DNA of 64,000 nucleotides from an uncultured Agrobacterium sp. (GTDB lineage Bacteria; Pseudomonadota; Alphaproteobacteria; Rhizobiales; Rhizobiaceae), in the NCBI GenBank assembly GCA_913777615.1, contig CAJYTK010000022.1, positions 310,001-374,000 on the forward strand. Direction: 5' to 3'. The translations under genes were made by a program, and so were the position numbers. Below, in pieces: positions 8,901 to 15,586 of the stretch. The notes beneath the pieces were generated by a model. It was not told the DNA's origin. It saw only the letters and a list, made by a program, of their open reading frames with translations, and did no database searches. Numbering within the stretch: position 1 is the first letter of the stretch; the number at the start of each line of letters is the position of its first letter.

Positions 8901-8987
8901 GCTATTTTCGCGGATGCGGTCGAGCTCACCCTCAAGCCTCTTAGCTTAAAACTATCGGTCGACCGTAATATAGACCTCAATACCTAG
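5949..8987 (+). CDS. PNP/MTAN-family nucleosidase fused to a degenerate STAND (NLR-like) module; candidate defence protein
   Basis: A 1012-residue protein. Residues ~6-275 form a purine nucleoside phosphorylase/MTA-SAH nucleosidase-type domain: CIGIAG (82-87), Glu211/Glu213 in AIETETSG (ribose-contacting position) and Asp237 in VRGISDLAD (catalytic acid position). A linker (~285-355) follows. Residues ~360-475 look like the NTPase of STAND/NACHT proteins (ISYPDKGLPWLYAKQLLG; then PVIILTEMTF), but the Walker A Lys-Ser/Thr and Walker B Asp are missing. Next come a helical segment (HPSYFAGIP..NHRAELIDLAV), a winged helix (~575-650, ending IEFSIDFIENYLVAERL) and a long helical C-terminus that could sense a trigger. 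PNP domains are known effectors in anti-phage systems (ATP or NAD-pathway nucleosidases) and in fungal NLRs. An inner ATG at 5964 is an alternative start. It is the only cargo-like gene of the element and is AT-rich. The immune role is inferred. Confidence 0.8.
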   Translation: MIWVPMSLRAIIYCPLYEELKEIQKVFPSSEDLTGKYGFVAYRSAKGQFDLIVASQDEMGVSTANATIRAIKPDFQPHLVICIGIAGSLSDDVTLGDVCFTQEVLDINENQKVENGKTAYQPKAFGSNRAIDRQIGMAEVHETLSEEYRRWQRECEASFREDTADLPETFKEKFKAEPIAKRGPIVCGPVVADKKFKTKLKGINRKVLAIETETSGIYQALDRAEPIEILAVRGISDLADETKKVTEVGGKQVFRRVAARNAAGFLAMSLEHNFLLANSLTDAAAPLLQGVVAPATDPIETILKKQSAIIEHCLNELSPEYRAKEKGYVLPVPRVKPAMEAAQPSTPMEPLELVSSSTAAVIDVPISYPDKGLPWLYAKQLLGTTMNGKIVVPLVINADKLRPPVHGLMAEIEANASDLLKVPQILPVIILTEMTFNNERKATLILEEARNSHLTTVLFGNGAQKAFFTANPKFEAWQNYSLCDVSFSSIVNFLSAQFHIEMPEAEVIAIRLSNTFRAFNLSAHPSYFAGIPKEMLARLSDANHRAELIDLAVTGFLSFIGAGDTKDVTLKQRTRRLFLRDLAYQIVVLKENFSVERLVGYVKEYSAQHDFGLPALEFVQSFIQNGILHEKGDRIEFSIDFIENYLVAERLAAEPHAARKYFDPNLNEIDFSTFELYAEIGLSKDVLDDVTNRLETAISSFSSLLGESEYTRTRSGRSEGTYRSNGHPFVSGVVKPRMLSNVDKLVHYHDKVERSAREIVGSRSNIEGKQRVLDMAQSAREGVQAQRKVARNGHEAPGRPEIGRDWLMAVVLLGSAAEELQADVKRKLASRIVTLSALICDDWLRLHLNQDLSEMREALFESALEYAKEDSATPDEAQVRELVDLVVDVAEMGAFFAPLGQVTGTIAEYARNRVLFESLKNVAPEDVVEELFLSLWKMELREADGLTAYRETLTKLPKDHFLRIMLATYLVDRSYWYRASDAGRAIFADAVELTLKPLSLKLSVDRNIDLNT

Positions 8988-9008
8988 TGCAGTTGACTTT
9001 GCGGAACT

Positions 9009-9028
9009 TGGGTCACATACTGGGTCAC
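9009..9028 (+). repeat. Paired GGGTCAC repeats at right end of element
   Basis: TGGGTCAC occurs at 9009-9016 and 9021-9028, 12 bp apart, between the cargo gene and the right attachment copy. The pair mirrors GGGTCACA at 1242 and 1255. Presence at both ends favours a role in recombination (integrase arm or directionality-factor sites). Confidence 0.45.
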
Positions 9029-9102
9029 GAATGAACTAGCGGCCGATTTCTAAAGATACGAAAATCAAAGACTTACGGAGGGTTGGAAGGAAGGTTTTCC
9101 AA

Positions 9103-9123
9103 TCCTCTTCTGGGCACCATTCC
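9103..9123 (+). repeat. Attachment site, right copy
   Basis: An exact 21-bp copy of 1171-1191 in the same orientation, marking the right edge of the element. The preceding bases do not continue the tRNA sequence, so no second functional tRNA is present. Confidence 0.85.
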
Positions 9124-9425
9124 TTATTTGATCCTAGCCAGATCAATAGTTTAGCCGAAAAACTTGGATTATTGCTCCCCTCCTGGGGTAGACGATTTTC
9201 TTGCTTCGCAGCACCGATCCTCGGCATGTTATGCCAAGAGCGCTGGCTCCACTGCCAAGTGTCGAGAACACAGGATTTCAGTGGCAAGATGGGCTTAGGA
9301 CGAATCTTTAACACCTCGATTTCACGTCAAGCCTAGACGCAGGGCGGAGCCGGCGTTTGATGCTTGGTGTCGAAAATCATGATCAGGGATTGGTTAGCGA
9401 CGACAGATTGCAATCGTCACACGGT
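9124..9425. other. Intergenic region right of the element
   Basis: About 300 bp between the right attachment copy and the stop of the pilus-assembly N-domain gene. No credible gene, RNA or strong repeat was seen. It is probably the original flank of the tRNA-Leu gene. Confidence 0.5.
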
Positions 9426-9812
9426 TCAGTTCTGCGAATTTGCTTCACATGCTGGCGTACAGGACAAAACGCTTCTGTCAGTCTGGCGGAACACCCGCAC
9501 CGTATTGCCTTCGTCGATCGAAACCAGCACCCGTTCATCGACGATCGCGTTGCCCTGCGCATCCAGCAAGACGAGATTGGTCGTGCCGAAGCTGCGGCCG
9601 GTTAACACAATAGTCGTCGCATCAGCAACGGTCGCATCGGCGACTTTCGAATTGCCGACGATAACCTTGCTGACAGCGCGATCCAGCTTCAGGACGCGAG
9701 CCTGATTCATCGATACGCGCAATACGTCCTCGTCCGCTGACAGTGCGAAGCCGGGAGCAATGCCCAGTACCGCCGCAGCGACTGCGAATCTTTTGATACG
9801 GGAAGACAGCAT
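9426..9812 (-). CDS. Stand-alone pilus-assembly N-terminal domain protein (CpaC N-domain-like)
   Basis: A 128-residue secreted protein: signal peptide FAVAAAVLGIAPGFALSADE, then a T2SS/T3SS pilus N-terminal domain of the kind found at the start of CpaC secretins (MNQARVLKLDRAVSKVIVGNSKVADATV, TIVLTGRSFGTTNLVLLD). The same pattern occurs early in the cpaC product at 11954 (GLNKALVIDLPQDAHDILVADP). There is no secretin domain. It is divergent from the pilin gene and shares its 411-bp intergenic region, so it is probably a periplasmic accessory of the same pilus. Confidence 0.75.
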   Translation of the reverse strand: MLSSRIKRFAVAAAVLGIAPGFALSADEDVLRVSMNQARVLKLDRAVSKVIVGNSKVADATVADATTIVLTGRSFGTTNLVLLDAQGNAIVDERVLVSIDEGNTVRVFRQTDRSVLSCTPACEANSQN

Positions 9813-10099
9813 GAGCGGCAGAGACCTTCATTTACGCTTGGCGCATTTCATCACGCTCAACATGAATGGGAATGGTAAATGAAGATTTAAAAGGCGCGGT
9901 ACAATAAAGAATACGACCTGGGTAATCAGCGACGACGTTCTGGCGTAATGTCGCATAATCAAAGGACTTCGGCGCCGCGAAAGCACGGTGATTGCATCAC
10001 TTTACTAAAGAAACAGCTGATATGCCAAAGCACGTAATATAGGTCAAATTTTAAATAATAATCTTACGCGTTATTTCTAAACAACTCCGCATTACTCAT

Positions 10100-10114
10100 T
10101 TAACGTTACGTTAA
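10100..10114. promoter_or_regulatory. Candidate CtrA box upstream of the pilin gene
   Basis: TTAACGTTACGTTAA is an exact TTAA-N7-TTAA match to the CtrA consensus and also a perfect palindrome, 110 bp before the pilin ATG. In Caulobacter the pilA pilin gene is CtrA-activated. The rest of the AT-rich 9813-10223 intergenic region shows no gene. Confidence 0.55.
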
Positions 10115-10223
10115 GCGCATTCTTTAATTCACTGGAAAGCGGCATCTTCTAAGGTGGCGTCAACCGAACAACGAAAAACAGTTGTCGGCGTGCTGAACAA
10201 AACAACGACCCAGGAGAAACCGC

Positions 10224-10409
10224 ATGACAACGATTTTCGCTCGCTTCCTGAAAGACGAATCCGGTGCGACCGCTATTGAATATGGCCTGATCGCCGGCCT
10301 GATTTCCGTGCTGATCATCGGAAGTGTGACCACCATCGGCACGAAGCTACAGACGATATTTTCTACTATTGACACAAAGCTGGCCCCAGCGGCCCCAGCC
10401 GCAAAGTAA
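10224..10409 (+). CDS. pilA: Flp/type IVb pilin
   Basis: A 61-residue prepilin. A short basic leader (MTTIFARFLKDESG) is followed by the prepilin-peptidase site G|ATAIEYGLIAG, with Glu at +5 and Tyr at +6 as in Flp pilins, then a hydrophobic helix (LIAGLISVLIIGSVTTIG) and a short Ala/Pro-rich tail. CAGGAGA precedes the ATG by 7 bases. A strong terminator directly follows, so it can be transcribed as an abundant monocistronic message ahead of the assembly genes. It is called ctpA in Agrobacterium and pilA in Caulobacter. Confidence 0.93.
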   Translation: MTTIFARFLKDESGATAIEYGLIAGLISVLIIGSVTTIGTKLQTIFSTIDTKLAPAAPAAK

Positions 10410-10428
10410 TTAGATAGACATTTGCGAA

Positions 10429-10453
10429 TGCCGCCCTACAGGGCGGCATTTTT
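10429..10453 (+). terminator. Intrinsic terminator after the pilin gene
   Basis: A perfect stem TGCCGCCC / GGGCGGCA with loop TACA is followed by TTTTT, 20 bp after the pilin stop codon. Confidence 0.9.
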
Positions 10454-10491
10454 ATTGCAAGAACAGCAGCACCCGGGAATTAAGGTGAGAT

Positions 10492-11004
10492 ATGATCATT
10501 GCTTCAATCTTTCTTGTATTTCCGCTATGCCTCGCGCTTGCAGCCCTGACTGACCTCTTCACGATGACGATTCCCAACCGGGTTTCTGTCATTCTCCTGG
10601 CCACATTCATCATCGTGGCTCCCCTGTCGGGCATGGATTGGCAAAGTTTTTCCATGAGCCTTGCGGCAGGGCTTGTCGTACTCTTCGCTTGCTTCATCCT
10701 GTTTGCCTTCAACACCATGGGCGGAGGCGATGCGAAACTTCTGGCGGCATGCGCCGTATGGTTCGGCTTCAATGGTTCACTCGCTGCTTTTTTACTTGTA
10801 GTGGCTTTTTCCGGCGGGGCTTTGACTCTGTTCATTCTGCTTTTGCGCTCCAGATCGCAGCAAATCATGGCCACGGGTCTTCCTATCCCGGACTCATTGC
10901 TAGTCGCCAAAAAGGTTCCCTATGGTATTGCCATTGCAACTGCGGGTTTGCTGACATATCCAGAGGCGCCGATCGTTCAGGCTGCCATGCGCGCTCTTCT
11001 CTAA
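10492..11004 (+). CDS. cpaA: Prepilin peptidase CpaA (A24 family)
   Basis: A 170-residue polytopic membrane protein. The two aspartates of type IV prepilin peptidases are present, one in ALTDLFTMTIPN (near residue 20) and one in the GxGD motif GGGDAKL (near residue 80). The large cysteine-rich cytoplasmic domain of PilD is absent, as usual in Tad-type CpaA. It cleaves the leader of the pilin encoded just upstream. AAGGTGAG precedes the ATG. It lies beyond the pilin terminator and before cpaB. Confidence 0.92.
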   Translation: MIIASIFLVFPLCLALAALTDLFTMTIPNRVSVILLATFIIVAPLSGMDWQSFSMSLAAGLVVLFACFILFAFNTMGGGDAKLLAACAVWFGFNGSLAAFLLVVAFSGGALTLFILLLRSRSQQIMATGLPIPDSLLVAKKVPYGIAIATAGLLTYPEAPIVQAAMRALL

Positions 11005-11046
11005 TCAACATGCGAAAAGCGAATTTGAACCTGCCAATCCAGCAGA

Positions 11047-11062
11047 TTAATTTCTGATTAAC
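11047..11062 (+). promoter_or_regulatory. Candidate CtrA box upstream of cpaB
   Basis: TTAATTTCTGATTAAC matches the full CtrA consensus TTAA-N7-TTAAC and lies ~90 bp before the cpaB ATG. With the box before the pilin it suggests cell-cycle control of the whole locus. Confidence 0.5.
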
Positions 11063-11150
11063 CCTAAGCGCACAGTTTTTATTAACCATAATTACACGAA
11101 TGGCGGGCCATCTTCAGGAGAAGAGATTCTATCCTTCTCAAAGGCCCAGC

Positions 11151-11957
11151 ATGAAGTCCTCACGTGTCGTTATCCTTTCCGTCGCCGTCGTGGCCGCTGG
11201 TCTAGCGGGCCTGCTCGCCATGCAATTGTCTGCGCCGCAGACGGTGGTGGAGAAGGCGGAAGCCATCATCGAGAAAGAGCCGACCGTCAACATACTCGTT
11301 TCGGCTGCCAATCTACCAGTGGGAAGCCGGCTCGATTCGAATTCCGTGCGCTGGGCACGATGGCCGCAAGGCAGCATCAATGAGAACTATATCACCGAAG
11401 ACAAACGTCCTGATGCGGTCAACGAACTGACCGGCACCATCGTTCGACTTCCGCTTTTCGAAGGCGAACCCGTTCGTTCCGAAAAAGTCGTTGATTCCAG
11501 TACACGCATCATGTCCTCGCTTCTGCCAGCGGGAAAACGTGCGGTTGCGACTGAGATTTCAGTAGCGACAGGTGCTGGCGGCTTTGTTCTTCCCAATGAC
11601 CGCGTGGATGTGATCATGGTCCGCAAGAACGGCGGTGGCGGCTTTCTGACCGAGAATGTTCTCAACAATGTGCGCGTTCTGGCGATCGACCAACAGATCA
11701 AGGAAGGACCTGACGGTACCTCATCGGTCATCGGCGCCACCGCTACGCTGGAGCTTACCCCCGAACAGGCAAAGATCATCACCGTCGCCCATCAAATGGC
11801 CGATCGCCTGACCCTTTCCCTGCGATCGATTGCCGATGTGCAGGATAGCGACACGGCGTCGGCCGATTACCTGCTCAACGGCGAATCCGGCAGACCGGCG
11901 ATCCAAGTGATCAAGTCTGGCTCGATCGTGCGTGAAAATGAAGGAACCGCACAATGA
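11151..11957 (+). CDS. cpaB: Flp pilus assembly protein CpaB (RcpC-like)
   Basis: A periplasmic protein anchored by one N-terminal span (VVILSVAVVAAGLAGLLAMQL) followed by an SAF/AFP-like domain (VNILVSAANLPVGSRLDSNSV) typical of CpaB/RcpC; it is thought to interact with the secretin and peptidoglycan. I chose the ATG at 11151 because the protein then begins MKSSRVVIL as in homologues; the longer frame from 11100 lacks a ribosome-binding site. Its stop overlaps the cpaC start by four bases. Confidence 0.9.
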   Translation: MKSSRVVILSVAVVAAGLAGLLAMQLSAPQTVVEKAEAIIEKEPTVNILVSAANLPVGSRLDSNSVRWARWPQGSINENYITEDKRPDAVNELTGTIVRLPLFEGEPVRSEKVVDSSTRIMSSLLPAGKRAVATEISVATGAGGFVLPNDRVDVIMVRKNGGGGFLTENVLNNVRVLAIDQQIKEGPDGTSSVIGATATLELTPEQAKIITVAHQMADRLTLSLRSIADVQDSDTASADYLLNGESGRPAIQVIKSGSIVRENEGTAQ

Positions 11958-13534
11958 GCAAGATGACACCGATCCGCCACGCGCTCAAAACATCGCTTCT
12001 CGGCGGACTGGCCTTCAGCATCAGCTTCGCCGGTGTACCCGGCGCATCGCCATTTGGCGTGGGGATGGCGCAAGCGCAGACACAGAACACGAGTATTCTG
12101 CGGATCAGCGAAAGCGGCACGGGCGTTCGCAAGCGCGTCAAGCTTGGCCTGAACAAGGCTCTGGTCATCGACCTTCCACAGGACGCACACGATATTCTCG
12201 TCGCCGACCCAAGCATGGCCGATGCCGTGACGCGAACGTCGCGCCGCATTTACCTGTTCGGCAAGTCGGTTGGCCAAACCAACATCTTCATCTTTGGAGC
12301 GGGTGGCGAGGAAATCGTCAGTCTCGACCTGGAAGTCGAACGCGATATCACTGGTCTTGAGGCCAATCTGCGCCGTTTCATTCCGGAATCGGACATCCGG
12401 GTGGAAATCGTATCGGACAACATCGTGCTCTCCGGCTCAGTTCGCACACCGCAGGATTCGGCGCGCGCGGTTCAGCTTGCGACGGCCTTTCTTCAGGGCG
12501 GCGAAGCCACGACGCGAAACATCACCGCCACCAGCCAGAGCAACGGCGATGGCGCCGTCGCGATCTTTGCGGAAAACCGGCAGCGATCGTCCATCGTCAA
12601 TATGCTGACGATCGAAGGAGAAGATCAGGTCACGCTGAAGGTTACCGTTGCGGAAGTCAGCCGTCAGGTCCTCAAGCAGCTTGGTTTCAACGGCTCTATC
12701 AGCGGTGGCGGTTCCGACTTTGGTGGGTCGGTTGCGTTTTCCAACCCCGCCAACCTTGGCAATGCGCTCGCCATCGGGGGCACCGGCAATCTGGCCGGCA
12801 CCATCGGTAAGGTAGCGCTGTCCAGCTACTTCAACGCCATGGAACAGGCGGGCGTAATGCGCACGCTTGCCGAACCGAGCCTGACAGCAATCTCCGGCGA
12901 GCAGGCAAAATTCTATGTGGGTGGCGACTTCCGTCTCGCCGGCGTCCAGAACGTTACCTTCGACGATAAGAATGTTCCAACGGTCACGCGGCAAACCGAC
13001 ACCGTCGAATACGGTATCGAGCTGAATTTCCGCCCGGTCGTCCTGTCTCCAGGGCGTATCAGCCTGAAGATCGAGACGAATGTTTCGGAGCCCACCTATG
13101 AGGGCAACGTGGTGTCGGGCAATGGCAATACCACCCGATTGCCCGGCAGCACCTATCTCTCCATCCGCAAGCGTGAGGCATCGACGAGCGTCGAGTTGCC
13201 TTCGGGCGGCTCCATCGTCATTGCCGGTCTGGTGCAGGATAATGTTCGTCAGGCCATGTCCGGCTTGCCCGGCGCTTCGAAAGTTCCGATCCTCGGCACG
13301 CTCTTCCGCAGCAAGGACTTCATCCGCAACGAAACCGAGCTCGTCATCATCGCGACCCCCTATCTGGTGAGACCTGTGGCGCGCAACCAGATCGCCCGGC
13401 CGGATGACAATTTCAATCCGGAAAGCGATGCCGCGACGTTCTTCATGAACCGAGTGAACAAGGTTTACGGAAACAACAGGCAGCAGGTACAGGCGCAGCC
13501 GTATCAGGGCTCGGTAGGATTTATCTACAAATGA
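11954..13534 (+). CDS. cpaC: Secretin CpaC, outer-membrane pore of the Flp pilus
   Basis: A 526-residue secretin. Signal peptide ending near MAQAQTQ (~42), N-terminal pilus domain (~50-120), a BON-like domain (~135-205, VSDNIVLSGSVRTPQDSA) and the secretin domain with EPSLTAISGEQAKFYVGG and the closing VPILGTLFRS region. It assembles a ring through which the pilus leaves the cell. Overlaps of four bases with cpaB and cpaD indicate one operon with coupled translation. Confidence 0.95.
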   Translation: MSKMTPIRHALKTSLLGGLAFSISFAGVPGASPFGVGMAQAQTQNTSILRISESGTGVRKRVKLGLNKALVIDLPQDAHDILVADPSMADAVTRTSRRIYLFGKSVGQTNIFIFGAGGEEIVSLDLEVERDITGLEANLRRFIPESDIRVEIVSDNIVLSGSVRTPQDSARAVQLATAFLQGGEATTRNITATSQSNGDGAVAIFAENRQRSSIVNMLTIEGEDQVTLKVTVAEVSRQVLKQLGFNGSISGGGSDFGGSVAFSNPANLGNALAIGGTGNLAGTIGKVALSSYFNAMEQAGVMRTLAEPSLTAISGEQAKFYVGGDFRLAGVQNVTFDDKNVPTVTRQTDTVEYGIELNFRPVVLSPGRISLKIETNVSEPTYEGNVVSGNGNTTRLPGSTYLSIRKREASTSVELPSGGSIVIAGLVQDNVRQAMSGLPGASKVPILGTLFRSKDFIRNETELVIIATPYLVRPVARNQIARPDDNFNPESDAATFFMNRVNKVYGNNRQQVQAQPYQGSVGFIYK

Positions 13535-14223
13535 CAAAAACGCACCCGATCACCCATTCCGTTCCCGCCTCGCGCATTGCCAGGCTGGCGCTGACCTTTG
13601 TGGCAGTGGCAGCCCTTTCTCAAGGCTGCGCTCGCGATCCGCAGACGACAGGGGCCGTCCCCGACGACTATCGGACACGCCATCCGATCACCCTTTCGGA
13701 AGCGCAACATTCGCTCGATATCCCCGTGTCTGCCGCAGACAACCGGTTGACAATCGCAATGGCGGACAACGTGAAAGGTTTTGCACAGAACTATGCGGCG
13801 ACATCGTCCAGCGTCGTTCAGATCCAGGTGCCGTCCGGCTCTGCCAATGCCGCCTCCGCATCGATCCTAAAACGCCAGATACGCTCTGTTCTGACATCCT
13901 CCGGTATTCCCGCCGGAAAGATCGTCGAGGTACCCTATGGTGCGGCTCCTAGCGGGGACGCCGCGCCGATCAGGCTGTCATATGTGGCCATCACCGCCAT
14001 GACGGGCCAATGTGGCCAGTGGCCGGAAGATCTCAACGCCAACACCTACTCGAACAAGAACTGGTACAATTTCGGCTGCGCCTCGCAAAATAATCTTGCT
14101 GCCCAGATCGCCAATCCCATGGATCTGGTCGGACCGCGCGGTATGAGCCCGATCGATGCGGAACGCCGATCCGTGGTGCTCGGCAATTATCGCGCCGGCA
14201 AGAATACTGCCGCGGCGGATTAG
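13531..14223 (+). CDS. cpaD: Pilus assembly lipoprotein CpaD
   Basis: A 230-residue lipoprotein of the CpaD/RcpB family. The signal peptide ends in a lipobox (ALSQGC, Cys near residue 33). The body contains RHPITLSEAQHSLDIPV and the family signature GQCGQWPEDL..NKNWYNFGCASQNNLAAQIANPMDLVGPR. It probably acts as a pilotin-like partner of the secretin at the outer membrane. The start overlaps the end of cpaC. Confidence 0.93.
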   Translation: MTKTHPITHSVPASRIARLALTFVAVAALSQGCARDPQTTGAVPDDYRTRHPITLSEAQHSLDIPVSAADNRLTIAMADNVKGFAQNYAATSSSVVQIQVPSGSANAASASILKRQIRSVLTSSGIPAGKIVEVPYGAAPSGDAAPIRLSYVAITAMTGQCGQWPEDLNANTYSNKNWYNFGCASQNNLAAQIANPMDLVGPRGMSPIDAERRSVVLGNYRAGKNTAAAD

Positions 14224-14256
14224 ACGAGCTTTCCAGCTTGAACGACAGGACCTGAC

Positions 14257-15546
14257 ATGAACCCGGTGAATTACGATATTCGGCCCAACAATTCAGACGC
14301 GATCAGCGGCGCGGAAACGTTGCGGCCTGGAGAACTGGAAAGCGTCAGGCCCCTGCCGCGTATCTCCATCCATGCGTTTTGCGAAAGCGAAACCATGCAG
14401 CAGATCATGGAGCGTCTGGCCAGCGACCGGCGGATGAACAAGGTCAGCATGCGGGTGACGAATGGCGAGATCGAAGCTGCGGCGAGAACGTTCTCATCCA
14501 TGGCAACGCCAAACCTCGTCATTCTCGAGACCCACCGCGAGCCGTCCACTCTGCTCAACGACCTGAGGCCGCTTGCGGAGGTTTGCGATCCGACGACACG
14601 TGTCATCATCATCGGACGTCATAACGACATCTCCCTCTATCGCGACCTCATGCGCAACGGCATCTCGGAATATCTGGTCGCGCCGATCAAGGTAGCCGAC
14701 CTGATGACATCCATCGCGGCAATCTTCGTTGACCCCGAAGCCGAGCCGCTCGGTCGCAGCATCGCCTTCATTGGCGCCAAGGGCGGCGTGGGCTCTTCCA
14801 CGATCGCGCATAATTGTGCCTTCGGGATTTCAAATCTTTTTTCAACCGAAACCGTTCTTGCGGATATGGACCTGCCTTTCGGTACGGCCAATATCGATTT
14901 CGATCAAGATCCTGCGCAGGGAATAGCCGAGGCCATATTCGCACCGGAGCGGCTCGATGAGGTTTTTCTCGATCGTCTGCTCACCAAATGTTCTGACCAT
15001 CTGTCGATTCTGGCTGCACCGTCACTTCTCGACAGAGCCTATGACTTCGATGGAGCCGCCTTCCAACCTTTGACGGAACTGCTGCAACGAAGCGCGCCCG
15101 TGGCTGTATTGGACGTACCCCATGTCTGGTCGCACTGGACGCAGTCGGTGCTGTCGGATGCCGATGAAGTGGTGATCACCGCAGTTCCCGATCTTGCCAA
15201 TTTGAGAAACACGAAGAACATCCTGGATGCACTCAAGCGTCTGCGCCCGAACGACAAGGCGCCTCATCTTATTCTCAACCAGGTCGGCATGGTCAAACGA
15301 CCGGAGATCGAGCCCTCGGATTTCTTCGAGCCGCTGGAGATCGAACCGCTCGCCATCATTCCCTTCGATGCCCAGCTGTTCGGGTCTGCCGCCAATAGCG
15401 GACGGATGATCAGCGAAATCGATGCGAAATCACCGATTGCAGAAACGTTTTCACAGCTCTCGCATGTGCTGACGGGACGCTCGTCGGCACGCAAGGCGAA
15501 AAAACCGGGAATCGGCAAGTTCATGGATCTCCTGAAACGCAAATAA
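14257..15546 (+). CDS. cpaE: CpaE, receiver-like plus MinD/ParA-type ATPase of the pilus system
   Basis: A 429-residue protein. Residues ~25-150 resemble a response-regulator receiver fold (LVILETHREPS, RVIIIGRHNDISLYRDLMRNGISEYL). From ~170 a P-loop ATPase of the MinD/ParA type begins (FIGAKGGVGSSTIAHN, deviant Walker A). CpaE marks the cell pole and guides pilus assembly in Caulobacter. It follows cpaD after 33 bp and precedes cpaF. Confidence 0.93.
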   Translation: MNPVNYDIRPNNSDAISGAETLRPGELESVRPLPRISIHAFCESETMQQIMERLASDRRMNKVSMRVTNGEIEAAARTFSSMATPNLVILETHREPSTLLNDLRPLAEVCDPTTRVIIIGRHNDISLYRDLMRNGISEYLVAPIKVADLMTSIAAIFVDPEAEPLGRSIAFIGAKGGVGSSTIAHNCAFGISNLFSTETVLADMDLPFGTANIDFDQDPAQGIAEAIFAPERLDEVFLDRLLTKCSDHLSILAAPSLLDRAYDFDGAAFQPLTELLQRSAPVAVLDVPHVWSHWTQSVLSDADEVVITAVPDLANLRNTKNILDALKRLRPNDKAPHLILNQVGMVKRPEIEPSDFFEPLEIEPLAIIPFDAQLFGSAANSGRMISEIDAKSPIAETFSQLSHVLTGRSSARKAKKPGIGKFMDLLKRK

Positions 15547-15586
15547 ACGTGGACCTTCCACGAAAAGACAGACCGGAAGACAAGAG

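Larger units (their letters stand above)
1171..9123. mobile_element. Integrated genomic element in tRNA-Leu (integrase, ParB-like, resolvase, PNP/STAND-like cargo)
   Basis: A block of about 7.9 kb lies between the 3' end of tRNA-Leu and an exact 21-bp copy of that 3' end at 9103-9123. It begins with a tyrosine integrase read away from the tRNA and ends just after the large 1012-codon gene. In between are a ParB-like/HNH-like gene pair, a repeat-rich stretch and a serine resolvase with a coupled small ORF. Base composition is visibly more AT-rich than the flanking core genes, particularly in the cargo gene. No conjugation or phage structural genes are present, so it would need outside help to move between cells. 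Confidence 0.85.

Noticed and set aside
9036-9314. 92-codon minus-strand frame spanning the right attachment site
   Set aside because: It crosses the element boundary, has no good start signal and no conserved feature.
12437-13537. 366-codon minus-strand frame opposite cpaC
   Set aside because: Antisense shadow of the secretin gene; no domain and no start context.
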